A stretch of DNA of 64,000 bases. It comes from Hirudinaria manillensis. Lineage: Eukaryota; Annelida; Clitellata; Hirudinida; Hirudinidae. Below the pieces are notes generated by a model. It had not been told where the DNA came from and ran no database searches. It saw nothing but the letters and a program-made list of their open reading frames with translations. Numbering within the stretch: the stretch's first letter is position 1; the number at the start of each line of letters is the position of its first letter. Made by a program: the position numbers and the translations under genes. Of this stretch, positions 52,630 through 62,410 are shown piece after piece. The stretch spans positions 9,072,244 to 9,136,243 of the forward strand of contig CM067526.1 of NCBI GenBank assembly GCA_034509925.1, written 5' to 3'.

Positions 52630-52745
52630 TCAATTAACAAAAATCCATTAAGACTAAATTCAGTTATATACGTTTATATTATTTATTCATAAAATTTCAT
52701 AATTATATTCTTTCACAATTCCCTGAATCTGCTAAGATCTGCCAA
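52630..52745 (-). repeat. Diverged third copy of the duplicated 3'-end segment
   Basis: Plus-strand ttcaattaaca...tttattcataaaattt...gaatctgct parallels the segment ending at 53003 with many more differences. It lies directly to the left of that copy. An older duplication of the same sequence is inferred. Confidence 0.5.
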
Positions 52746-53003
52746 CAAATTTTAATAAAAAAATTACGGGGCGCAAAAATAAATAATTGCTTAAAACTTT
52801 TGCCCGGTCCGAAAATCAAAAGTCAAAAATAATAAAGTTAGAATAAAGCAAAATGTGCATTTAATGGTTGAATCAATTCATTTAACAAACTCAATCAAGA
52901 TTTAATTCAATTAAATAAGTTGTTTATTCATAAAAATTCTTAATTATCTTCTTTTACAATTCGTTGAATCTGCTCCGGAGAAAAATTAATAGAAGCAACC
53001 ATC
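52746..53003 (-). repeat. Direct repeat, left copy, flanking CPSF2
   Basis: About 258 bp matching 55268-55550 in the same orientation. The last 100 bp (52904-53003) is nearly identical to the right copy at an offset of 2,547. It contains the end of a reading frame (SINFSPEQIQRIVKEDN, stop) and a minus-strand AATAAA at 52923-52928. It begins 15 bp past the CPSF2 stop, so CPSF2 transcripts could end at this borrowed poly(A) signal. Confidence 0.85.
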
Positions 53004-53018
53004 AAAAATCTGAAGTCA

Positions 53019-55157
53019 TCACAGCGTGACGAAGAAGCAGGAAATTTCTTGCATCAGTTGCAACGTTTCCGCGAAACAAGACCCTTCCGGCAGCAGACAC
53101 CCGGCTTCGTTTCTTCTTAATTTCGTCCTGTCGTTGACGACGAGACCGTCGGTGGAAAATTCGACTTTGAAGCCTCGCCTCACCAGGTGTTCCTTGAATG
53201 AGGAGAGTCTCTGACTGTTGACGAAGATTTTGTCCTTCGACTCCATCACCTCCGGAGGCGGTAGTTCCAGTCGGACCTGACCTTCCTCCACCTCTTGGAC
53301 CACGGAATCGATCCAGGTTACCTCGTAGTTCTTCACCTTCTTCCACTTCAAAGAGCTCATCAGAGAATCAGACCCTTCTACCCCTGACTCGTAATAATCA
53401 ATTGTGGCGTCGATTACTTCGTTCGATTTTGGGACGAAGATTTTTCTGCAGCTCTTCGAAAGTTCCGTCTCTTGTTTTGACGACAAAGAGGATCCTCCCT
53501 TGGCAAGTATAATTTGCAAAGGTTTCATCTGCGATACCACATTCTGCAAGTACTCAGTGTCCGATTTTCCGTCAAAATCAATGTAAGTCAGACCAGCAGA
53601 GATTCCAAGAGTGCGAGCGACCGACACGCTCTTGGTCATCGGTTTTTCAACCTCTTCTTCTACGGGTGTTTCTTCGATCCGTTTGTTACTCGTGACCGTG
53701 TCTTTAGAGAAGAGTTGGGGGTCGTAATGTGCCCCGTAATCCGATTGTTTGTAGTAGCATTTGTCCAGAGGGAACATGGGGCACGGTCTCTTCGACAGTT
53801 TCGGGTAGTTTTGAGCTTTTCGTTTCAGGGGTCTCTTAACGGTGTAGTCGTGGCCGATCCTGAACGCCGTGCATGGATCTTCCGAGTCGTCTTTGTAATC
53901 CGGGCTCGAGACGTCCTCGGCGGTCTCGATCTTGATGCGCTCGGCTTGCCTCCTCTTTCGGTATTCGCTGATTTCAGAGGCTTCGGAGATTTGAATTTTC
54001 TTTTTCAACTTGAGGGTGACTGATTTCTGATTTGGATTGTCGATGAGCGCACGCGATAAGGTTCCAGGAGAAGTACGACTGGTGAGTATGATAGCATTGT
54101 TGGGTTGTTCGCACCAATCGACGAACAAGTCTCTAGAGTAGCCGCTCTCCATGTCGGCACTACTTGCCAAGACCACTTTAGGGCCCGATATGCGATCCAA
54201 TTCCTCCATGTTGTGGCATATTCGAAGGTTCTTGAATTGAAAATCGTCGGTCAGATGCGTCTCCATGGCTTTTCTGATCTTCTCGGACATCCACTCCGAT
54301 TTTACCAACTTGGCACATTGCAGGACGCTGTGAGCTACGCGGCTCATCAGTACCAGTTTGTAGGCATTTGTAAGAGAACTACACTCTCTTTCCCACATCT
54401 GTTCGAGAATGTAGGCCACCTCGAGTACCCTGCCTGCGGTGTCCACGGGTACGAGAACGTTCCCGCCGTTCTCCAGCGTCTTGAAAACCGTGCTGGCAAG
54501 CTGTTCATCTTTGGAGACTCTTTTTAGTCGGACTTGATCAGAAGAGAAGGAGTCCGTTATGAGAAGCTGAGGTCGGAAAATGCCTCCGAACGAGCAGCCA
54601 TCCAGGTGTCTTTCTTTGCGGTGATTGAAGTCGACTCCGTACACAATGACTTCTCCGTCGTCCTGAACTATCTTCCACATCGCTCCACCGACCATGTGAC
54701 CTGCGGGTAAGGCGGCCACTTGCAGGGTCGTTCCTCTGCTGCCGAGAACGCTGACCGACTCGCCGTAAGCGAGTTGCCTGATTCTGTCGAATGTCGTGTC
54801 GATGTCGTCCATAGAAAATAAATCAAAGTCTTCCACGTCGTCTTTGGACGAGTGGACGTCGTACATGAATAGCTGGCCCATGGTCGAAACCGGTACGGTA
54901 GCGTAAAATGGGCACGACAGGCCCATCTTGGCCACGAGGAAGGGCAGTGCACCGAGATGATATAGGTCGGGGTACGAGAGGAACACGGCGTCTATGTCGC
55001 GGACGTGAGGTTTGACGTTCTCGACGAGGCGCACGTCAAAGCTCTCGTTCCAACCGCAGTCCAAAAGTATTTTTATTTCGTTCACTTGGAGCATGTAACA
55101 AGATGGCGTCTCGACCTTATCGTCATAAAGGGCGGTGAATTTGATAATCGACGGCAT
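53019..55157 (-). CDS. CPSF2: CPSF2 (CPSF100), cleavage and polyadenylation specificity factor subunit 2, intronless
   Basis: A 712-aa single exon, against about 780 in vertebrates. CPSF2 is the inactive partner of the CPSF73 endonuclease in nuclear pre-mRNA 3'-end cleavage. N-terminal metallo-beta-lactamase fold: ILLDCGWNE, SYPDLYHLGALP (zinc ligands degenerate, as is normal for CPSF100), PAGHMVGGAMWKIV, VDFNHRKERHLDG. Beta-CASP part: VDTAGRVLEVAYILEQMW, KVVLASSADMESGYSRDLFV, TSRTSPGTLSRALIDNP. A KR-rich linker, KRPCPMFP and a C-terminal domain starting near TYIDFDGKSD follow. The extreme C-terminus (MQEISCFFVTL) does not match the family. The start aligns with the family (MPSIIKFTALYDD). 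It is clearly GC-richer than its neighbours and has no introns while all neighbours do, suggesting a retrocopy with an intact frame. Confidence 0.95.
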   Translation of the reverse strand: MPSIIKFTALYDDKVETPSCYMLQVNEIKILLDCGWNESFDVRLVENVKPHVRDIDAVFLSYPDLYHLGALPFLVAKMGLSCPFYATVPVSTMGQLFMYDVHSSKDDVEDFDLFSMDDIDTTFDRIRQLAYGESVSVLGSRGTTLQVAALPAGHMVGGAMWKIVQDDGEVIVYGVDFNHRKERHLDGCSFGGIFRPQLLITDSFSSDQVRLKRVSKDEQLASTVFKTLENGGNVLVPVDTAGRVLEVAYILEQMWERECSSLTNAYKLVLMSRVAHSVLQCAKLVKSEWMSEKIRKAMETHLTDDFQFKNLRICHNMEELDRISGPKVVLASSADMESGYSRDLFVDWCEQPNNAIILTSRTSPGTLSRALIDNPNQKSVTLKLKKKIQISEASEISEYRKRRQAERIKIETAEDVSSPDYKDDSEDPCTAFRIGHDYTVKRPLKRKAQNYPKLSKRPCPMFPLDKCYYKQSDYGAHYDPQLFSKDTVTSNKRIEETPVEEEVEKPMTKSVSVARTLGISAGLTYIDFDGKSDTEYLQNVVSQMKPLQIILAKGGSSLSSKQETELSKSCRKIFVPKSNEVIDATIDYYESGVEGSDSLMSSLKWKKVKNYEVTWIDSVVQEVEEGQVRLELPPPEVMESKDKIFVNSQRLSSFKEHLVRRGFKVEFSTDGLVVNDRTKLRRNEAGCLLPEGSCFAETLQLMQEISCFFVTL

Positions 55158-55267
55158 TTTATTTAACGTTAGAAACTCGAGCAGTTAATTACGATTCGCT
55201 GGCTGAGTATTGGGATAAAGCTTGCGCCGCGACCAGCAGGTCGACGCAAAAGATTCTGAATATTAAT

Positions 55268-55550
55268 AAATTTTTTAATCAAAAAATTACGGGGGCGCAA
55301 AAGTAAACAATTGCTTAAAACTTTTGCTAAACCATCCATTTCGAAAATCAAATGTCTAACAAAAGTTTATCAAAAATAATAAAGTTAGAATAAAGCAAAA
55401 TGTACATTTAATTGTTGAATCAATTCAATTAACAAACTCAATCAAGACTTAATTCAATTAAATAAGTTGTTTATTCATAAAAATTCTTAATTATCTTCTT
55501 TTACAATTCGTTGAATCTGCTCCGGAGAAAAATTAATAGAAGCAACCATC
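55268..55550 (-). repeat. Direct repeat, right copy, flanking CPSF2
   Basis: The partner of 52746-53003. It includes the last codons of the exon at 55487-55606 and its 3' UTR with AATAAA (minus) at 55470-55475. It differs by a small indel near 55330-55370. The similarity stops sharply at 55550, whereas the exon itself continues to 55606, so this copy looks like the original. Confidence 0.85.
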
Positions 55551-55606
55551 TCATGAGCTAATTGATTATTAGCTAGATGCCCAATTTGTTTTTGATCTAA
55601 TGTGTT
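55487..55606 (-). CDS. Orphan 3'-terminal exon of an unrecognised gene
   Basis: A minus-strand exon-like frame of 39 codons plus stop, with an acceptor (TTTTAACTAATTTAG) in front and a poly(A) signal 12-17 nt after the stop codon. It contains LDQKQIGHLANNQLAHEM and ends FSPEQIQRIVKEDN. It lies 165 bp beyond the ALDH8A1 stop, yet no upstream exons could be assigned and the peptide is not part of ALDH8A1. It could be an alternative last exon, the remnant of a lost gene, or chance. I do not recognise the protein. Confidence 0.4.
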   Translation of the reverse strand, partial: NTLDQKQIGHLANNQLAHEMVASINFSPEQIQRIVKEDN

Positions 55607-55770
55607 CTAAATTAGTTAAAATTACCAACAATCAAAGTATACCCGGCGCAAGAATATTTTGTTCTTGAATTTAAGCAAAACTAAAACAAGATTTGAATCA
55701 ACGGGTTAAAAAATCTTAGCAAGTATCACTAATTGATCGTGAAGTAACGAATGCCTACGAATGGATGTTA

Positions 55771-58762
55771 TTAACGATCCTTAATCTCATTAGAAATTTG
55801 AATGCAGGTGGTTTTAGATTCAGTATAAAAGCTAATGCTTTGCACGATTCCTTCTCTTCCGACGCCTGAGTTTTTGACTCCACCAAAAGGTACATGAAGA
55901 TCTCGAACCAACCAACAGTTTGCCCAAACTGTTCCCACCTGGAAACAAAGTCATTTGGTTTCTTAAGTGACAAACTAAAATCTTGTTAGTCAATTAATCG
56001 ATAAACGTAGATTCATATATCAAAAACCTGCAATTGCTTCGCTACTCTGTGGATTTTGTTAACATTTTCACTCCAAACGGTAGCGCATAGGCCATAGGAC
56101 GAATTGTTAGCTCTTCGAATGACCTTAGAAGTATTGAAATAATTTCTTAAATTGCTGCATTATTTAAGTAATGCTACATATAATAAGTAACAACAAATGA
56201 ATCAATACTAAAGCCAAATTTATGAGGCCATATTAATGAAACAAATTATTATACCTCTTCCTCTCCTTCGAAAGAATTAACGCATACAACCGGCCCAAAA
56301 ATTTCTTCTCGCATGAGCTGGCTGGCATCATCCGCCCCAGTAATAACATATGGTCGAAGAAAATAACCCTATTAAAGACAGTATAAATATATAAGCAGAT
56401 AGTAACTGTAACCCTCGATTTATTAGTTGACAAAATATTTTATTTTGATATTCCTTTCATTACGCTAAAGAATCTCAATTATCGGGAGAATGTAATGCCA
56501 ACGCTGTCTTATTCGAATGTTTTGTTTCTTACTTGAGAGTGATGTTTGAGTAGCATCAATGGTTCGTCTCCACAAAGTATTTTGAGATTTTCATGTTTGG
56601 CAAGATCTACGTAACTCTTAACCTTTTCAAAATGTTGTTTGCTTACAAGAGCACCAAGAAAGTTATTTGGGTCTTTTGGATCGCCAACTTTCAATTTCCT
56701 AATAAATTAAGTTGATTACATCTCAAAACTAAAAAAAGTAGCGGTTTCGAGTTATATTTTTATTTCTAATTAATGACGACATTACCTGGTTTCCTCCACA
56801 AATCTCTGCAAAAACTGTTCGTAGATTCCTTTCTGAACGAATATTCTGCTCGTACAGAGGCACACTTCTCCCTGATTTATGAAACTCGACCTTAAAGATC
56901 AAGTTAAGATGATCTTTTAAAAAAATATTTGCACTTTTATTTCTCCAAATAATGAATTACTTTAAGTTTTTTCTTCAAAATGTTTAAAACAAGTGGCCTC
57001 AAAATATATCAAAAAGGAAATTCATCTATTCAAAACTAGATTGATAGAAAATTTTTTTATGTTTGTTTATGTTTTATTTTATTTATTTGATATGAGCAAA
57101 CTTAATTGAAAAACGTATGTGGAAGAAAGCATGGTAGCGAGACTTTATTAAATATTTTGACTTTTGCAGAAACTTGAGCAAAGGCCTAATGAGAAAAAAA
57201 ACCCGAAAAATGTAGTTATTTTGGCGAATACAACTTAAACATACAATTGAAACGAAACTCATTTGTATTTTTAATTGATTTAGATGATAAGTACAAATAA
57301 GCAAGTATATATAAACAAGAATAATCTTTTCCAGGTATAAAACTAATAACACTTTGAAAGCAACGTGTCGTTACCTTAACGTCATCTGAATGCACTTCTC
57401 GAAATCACAATCCTCGAATATAATGGCAGCATTTTTTCCTCCGAGCTATTTCAAAAATTTACGTGATTAAATTAAATTTGCAATATTGAAAGTTTTCAAT
57501 TACATTAAATACCATCGCAATATTGGTTTTAGCGTGCTTAAATTTTAGATTTTGTCATCACTAAAACCTCCGACCTCCAAGGACAATCTCTTCGGGTGAG
57601 GAGCAGCGGCAAGTCGAATTTTTTCAGCTGTTTCTGTGCTTCCAGTAAAACTAATCAAGCGGACTCTGGGATCTGATACTAAAGTTCCTCCAACTTTTGG
57701 TCCTGTACCAAAAACCATATTCACTACCCCTGGGGGAATCCCTGAAATAATTTTAGATTTATTAATTCCAAAAACAATTTATTTTAACTTCTTATCGTTA
57801 CAGAAATTTATTTTTGCTTCATAAGGCACCTGCTTCGTTGAGAACATCGCAAAGCATGGAGGCAGTTAGAGACGTGAATTCGCTTGGCTTGCATACCACA
57901 GTATTACCGCAAATGACGGCAGGAGCAATTTTAAAACTGAGGAGATAAAGCGGTAGATTCCAAGGACTAATCAGGACCGCAACTCCAACTGGTTCCTTGC
58001 TGGTAAAACTAATAGCCGCTTGACCATCAAGAAAAATCGATCTGTGTAACATATTGCACCATAAAAATTATCATTAGAATCACTTCTATTTAACAAAACT
58101 TGTTACAAATTACCTGTCTCTCTTATGAAGAATAGCCGTTGCGAAACTTCTAAAATTGTGAATCACTCTTGGTATATCAACCGTCTTTGCCAGCCAAACT
58201 GGTTTTCCTTGATCTTGAGATTCAGCATTTGCAAACTCTTCCAATCTACTTTCTATAATATCAGCCACTTTGAGAAGTAATTTTGATCTTTTGTTCACGT
58301 CCGTAGCCGACCATCTTGAGCGATATTTACAAAATAATATGTATTATAAAAATATTATACACTTATTACAATAAGAGGTCTCACAATAATCTCTTTCTTA
58401 AAATATGCATGGAAATAAATTAAAAGAGCGAATGCCTGTCCTATATTTTGAGTTAATTCATCAAACTAGAATATTACTTCGGTGTTTCAAATTATCTGCT
58501 TTGTAATTATATAAATATAGTTTGTATTTACGTTCATAGATGCAGTAGTTGAATATTTCTTATTGCTTCAGTTGAAGAGTATTAAAAAATTGCTTTACAT
58601 GGGAAAGGCCTCTTGAGCAACAGTCACAGCCCTTTCAGCATCTTCTTTTTGGCTGTCAGCAATTTTAAGAAAAACCTTTCCAGTTGATGGGTCGAATCCA
58701 TCAATGTAGTTACAAGTTTTCCACCTTGATCCACCAATGAAATTGTCTATGGTTAATGCCAT
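55771..58762 (-). CDS. ALDH8A1: ALDH8A1, 2-aminomuconic semialdehyde dehydrogenase, 10 exons, 487 aa
   Basis: Oxidises 2-aminomuconate semialdehyde to 2-aminomuconate with NAD+ in tryptophan/kynurenine breakdown (cytosol). Exons: 58599-58762, 58114-58314, 57830-58041, 57575-57741, 57375-57445, 56786-56890, 56533-56698, 56255-56368, 56028-56123, 55771-55938. All phases agree and the product has 487 residues, the same as the human protein. Motifs: SPWNLPLYLLSFKIAPAV, FGTGPKVGG, SFTGSTETAEKI, catalytic Glu at about 248 (LSLELGGKN), catalytic Cys at about 282 (NQGEVCLCTSR, 34 residues later as in human), EEIFGPVVC, WANCWLVRDL, PFGGVKNSGVGREG. The chosen Met (58762) aligns with the family start; an in-frame upstream ATG exists at 58840. 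Confidence 0.95.
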
Positions 58763-60975
58763 TCTTTGAGCGACCAAACAAAGACGAAGCCTTTTATCGA
58801 ACCGATATTCAATGAGCAGACTCGCTAAAACAACCTGCAAAACTGAGACACATTCATTGAACTGAATCTACGATGCAATACTAAATACTAAAGCTAAAAT
58901 TCCAAAGTCCAAAGTTTGTTAAGTAAGGAGCTAGACGAGTAAAGTTTGCACGCACTGGGAATGAAAAATTAAATAAGGCGCAATTGATTTTTTAAATTTA
59001 AATATTATTTTACCATTTCTTGACATATTCTCACGTTTCTCTGAAATTTTGTGTTTATTAACTGAATGACCTTTTCTCAGTTTATAAGCATTAGTTCTGT
59101 GCAGCAAAGATCATTCATATTATAAATTTTATAGCTAAGGGAAATAAATCCAAATCCACTTCTAACTTCTCTACAAACGCATTCTCCAAAAAAATTAAAT
59201 GAGTTATTTACATTATTAATTAACAGTCTCTCAGTCGTGTCAGGACAGTATTATCGAAATTATTTTTGGACCTCGGACCAAATGCGGTAAAATACACAAA
59301 CAGCCAGTCCATTCATCGGACGCATGCCCTTCATTTGCTTGGCGTCTCCATCTTTTTGGCTCAGTTGTCAGATATGGAGAAGAGTTGGCGTTGATTCTTC
59401 AGAGATTCATCGCACTGCATTTCTAAAAGTTCTAATTGCAGGCTCCCTTCGGCATTTATCATGACTGGAGTCGCGAACTGTGAGGCGCGAAATACAAATA
59501 AAATGCAAACTATATATAAAAAATTTAAAACAAGCTTTTATTTTAAAGCGAACTAAAAAGAATATAAATTAAAATATAAAGTATCGTCAGTTATAGTCTT
59601 GCAGGTTTCATGTTCGAGCCATATTCTGATATATATTTTTTTATATTATTCAGGAAAAAGGTTTATTGATTAAGCGCCTAGATATTGGAAACTTTTATGC
59701 CGCTGATGCTGACGGGGAGAATTGCACGCTAATAATTGCAATTGTAAAATGCTGCCAGGTGCTAATAGAGATACTGGAAAGGCAGCCTAGGGTGAGGGAC
59801 ACATATTTTGGCTTTTTGCCCTGGGAGCTATGCCACTGCTTTAATACTTAAAAAAAGGACAAGTAATCCCTCATATATTTCCTTAAGTAAAAGTAAAAGT
59901 ACTTGTTTAAAAATTAAGTAAAAGTAAAAAATGATCATTTGAAGTTAAAAAATAAAATTACTGAAAACACTTTTGGATTTCATCTTAAGCTATCTTATAG
60001 TAATAATACATCAATCCGCTATGTCTCTAAATATTACTGTCTGAAGAAATGATTCTTATACAATAAGATTCTTCGCAAAAAGTTATGAATTTTAGATATA
60101 AAATATGTGACTCAATACTTTTAAATTTAAATGATCGCTCGCGATTTGTTTTTTTGCCTTTCGCGTCAAATGTACATTTTTGGACTATAATAAGGAAATT
60201 TATTTACGGTACCGGATCCATCTCTGGATTTGCCACCCATAATGCTTATTATTAATAAGCTCCGTTTCATATTTAATTATTTTTTTATTTTCAAAATTGA
60301 GAAAAATGCCTATAGGTTTAAATGCAAGTGTTAATAATAAATTCTAATGATTTTAGTTTGATCCGCAAATAAAAACATGCAACTATGAAATGCGTAAAGC
60401 CTGGGTATCCTCGATTACCCAATACTATAACTGGTGTTGTATCCATTCCAGATCGGGTTAATGTAATTCAATTATTTAAAAAAAGTCGATTATATTTGAA
60501 TCTAATTTTGCATAATATTGATATGAATTACTGATGTCTTTCCCCGAAAATAAGACCGTGCTTTATATTGATCTCTGTTCCAAAAGACGTAGGACTCTTT
60601 GACCAATATAGTTTTCTTAGGAGATTAACAAAAACCACTAGTGCCGTTCCCTACCACAAAATTGTTACTGTTCGTAACAGTGATTTTCGTATATTAACTT
60701 CGGACTGTAAAATAGAGAAAGGAAGCCATGGAGACACCTTTAAAAGCAAGTAGATCTATTACCAGAGACGCTAATAAATAAATTTAGACGGCCGAAAACC
60801 ATTGGTACTTTATATTTAAGTCAATTTACAATTTAATTTTAATACAGTAATTTTCTAGAAATTTATTCTTCACAATTCATCAAAACATTTGACGAAGAGT
60901 AATGATGATGGAGCTATGTAATCAAAACAACTTCAAAATAAGAAAAAGTCAAATTGCAAATAATTTTAAGACACC
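58763..60975. other. Spacer between ALDH8A1 and the LENG9-like gene
   Basis: About 2.2 kb. It should contain the ALDH8A1 promoter and the 3' end of the LENG9-like gene. The segment at 59240-59500 is less AT-rich. No coding exon is recognised on either strand, and the open frame at 59666-59851 resembles nothing known to me. Confidence 0.5.
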
Positions 60976-62410
60976 TCAATGCAAATTTAATTTGTGCTGA
61001 TACTTGTAGAAACCATCTTCCTCCCTGTTTTTAGATATTTCACAAAGAATCAGCTCATCCATATCAAAAAACCCCAAACTGCTATCTTCATAATCTTCAT
61101 AAATTCTGCGGGGAATTGTCTTGAAAGATTCATCCCTAGCAACTTTCATTAAAGTTACATGAGGCACAAATTCAAAAGCATCACATATCCTCAGTCCCTT
61201 TTCTTGCATGATCAATTTCAAATGGTCTACTAAAGTCAAAAGATTTTCATTATCAGACACCTTGCAATATACAACTCTGTTGAAAAATTGACTGATGTTT
61301 TTCAGTTCCAGATGGACATCTGAAGAAAGAGCCATCAGTTCAGATTTATTCTCTTCCAATATGTTGCAAGCCAAATCCAAGTCATCTTTGTTGTACAAGC
61401 CCAATGTGCACAGAGTCAAATGGATTCTCTCCTGAGGCACAATAAACTCTTTGAAGCTCTCATCATTAGAAACCATTTTCTCTTGAATATGTTGAATTTC
61501 TTTCAAAATCTTTGCATCTTTTAGCCTGTGGCAAATGAAATAATTTGGTCGATTGTGAATGTTTTTCTTATTTTCAAAAGAAGTGACAACCTCAACCCCA
61601 CAATTAATATCATCTCCATTTTCATTTGAATCATCTATTTCTACATAGTTTTCTATGATGTCTCTGATAGTCAAGCCACTATCTGTAGATCCAAAAACTT
61701 CATCAATTCTTTTATTCTTATCCCAAACAATGGCAGTTTTGTACTTGAAATATTGAATTCGGTGTTTAGGAATAGCAGTGTCTGAGTAATCGACAGATGC
61801 AAAGTCATCCCAATTAAAGGTTGTAAAATTATTTTCAATAACACCCATAAATCTATCAAGATATCCCACTGTGAAATCAGCTGCATTTAACGAAGGATCC
61901 CATTTAATTCTTTTAATCACATCTTCTGCAGTCCTCATTGAAGCTTTCTTTTCATTCTCTAAGACACCTTCTTCCATACTCTTTTTTACCTTTTTTTTTT
62001 TAACAATTTTTCTGGATGAAACTATTGGTTCTAAGAGAGAAACTCTGCAGCTTTCAATGCTTTGTTGAATGAACTTTATGAAATCCATCATTCTATACTT
62101 TTGCTTTGCTTTAAATTGCTCAAGATCATTGTTGTGCCACTCCAGCCCATTAACGACAACTTCAGGGGGTTTATCAGGGTACTCATCTAAAATAGCATTA
62201 AAGAAATGGTAGAGCTCATATACAATCAAAATACTTATCAAGTCAAAGGAAATAAATACCTGATATCTGAAATTTTACAGAAATCTCTTTGTTTTCTAGA
62301 AAAACTGTTATGATAAACTTGAAGATGCCAATATTTTCAATAACTTTGCATTCGTAATTATCTTTTAGAAATTTTATTTCCCACGAAACATCCTGGATAT
62401 TATCCGCCAT
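60976..62410 (-). CDS. LENG9-like protein: RWD, MJ1316 (DUF504) and 2H phosphoesterase domains, 453 aa
   Basis: Two exons, 62260-62410 and 60976-62186, joined in phase (IS-DEYPDKPP). Residues 1-98 look like an RWD domain (YPDKPP loop). Residues about 135-235 match the MJ1316 RNA cyclic-group end recognition domain (TAEDVIKRIKWDPSL, DFTVGYLDRFMGVIE, PKHRIQYFKYKTAIVWDK, VFGS). Residues about 262-450 match the AKAP7/LigT-like 2H phosphoesterase with both catalytic HxT motifs, H306-L-T and H393-V-T. A Lys-rich linker (KIVKKKKVKK) separates the first two. MJ1316 plus 2H is the LENG9 arrangement. Human LENG9 has a CCCH finger rather than RWD at the N-terminus, as I recall it. Action on RNA 2',3'-cyclic ends is inference. 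Start Met at 62410 is chosen over 62449 because it begins the RWD helix. Confidence 0.85.

Noticed and set aside
53002-54952. Long frames on both strands inside CPSF2
   Set aside because: Shadows of the GC-rich CPSF2 frame; no family similarity.
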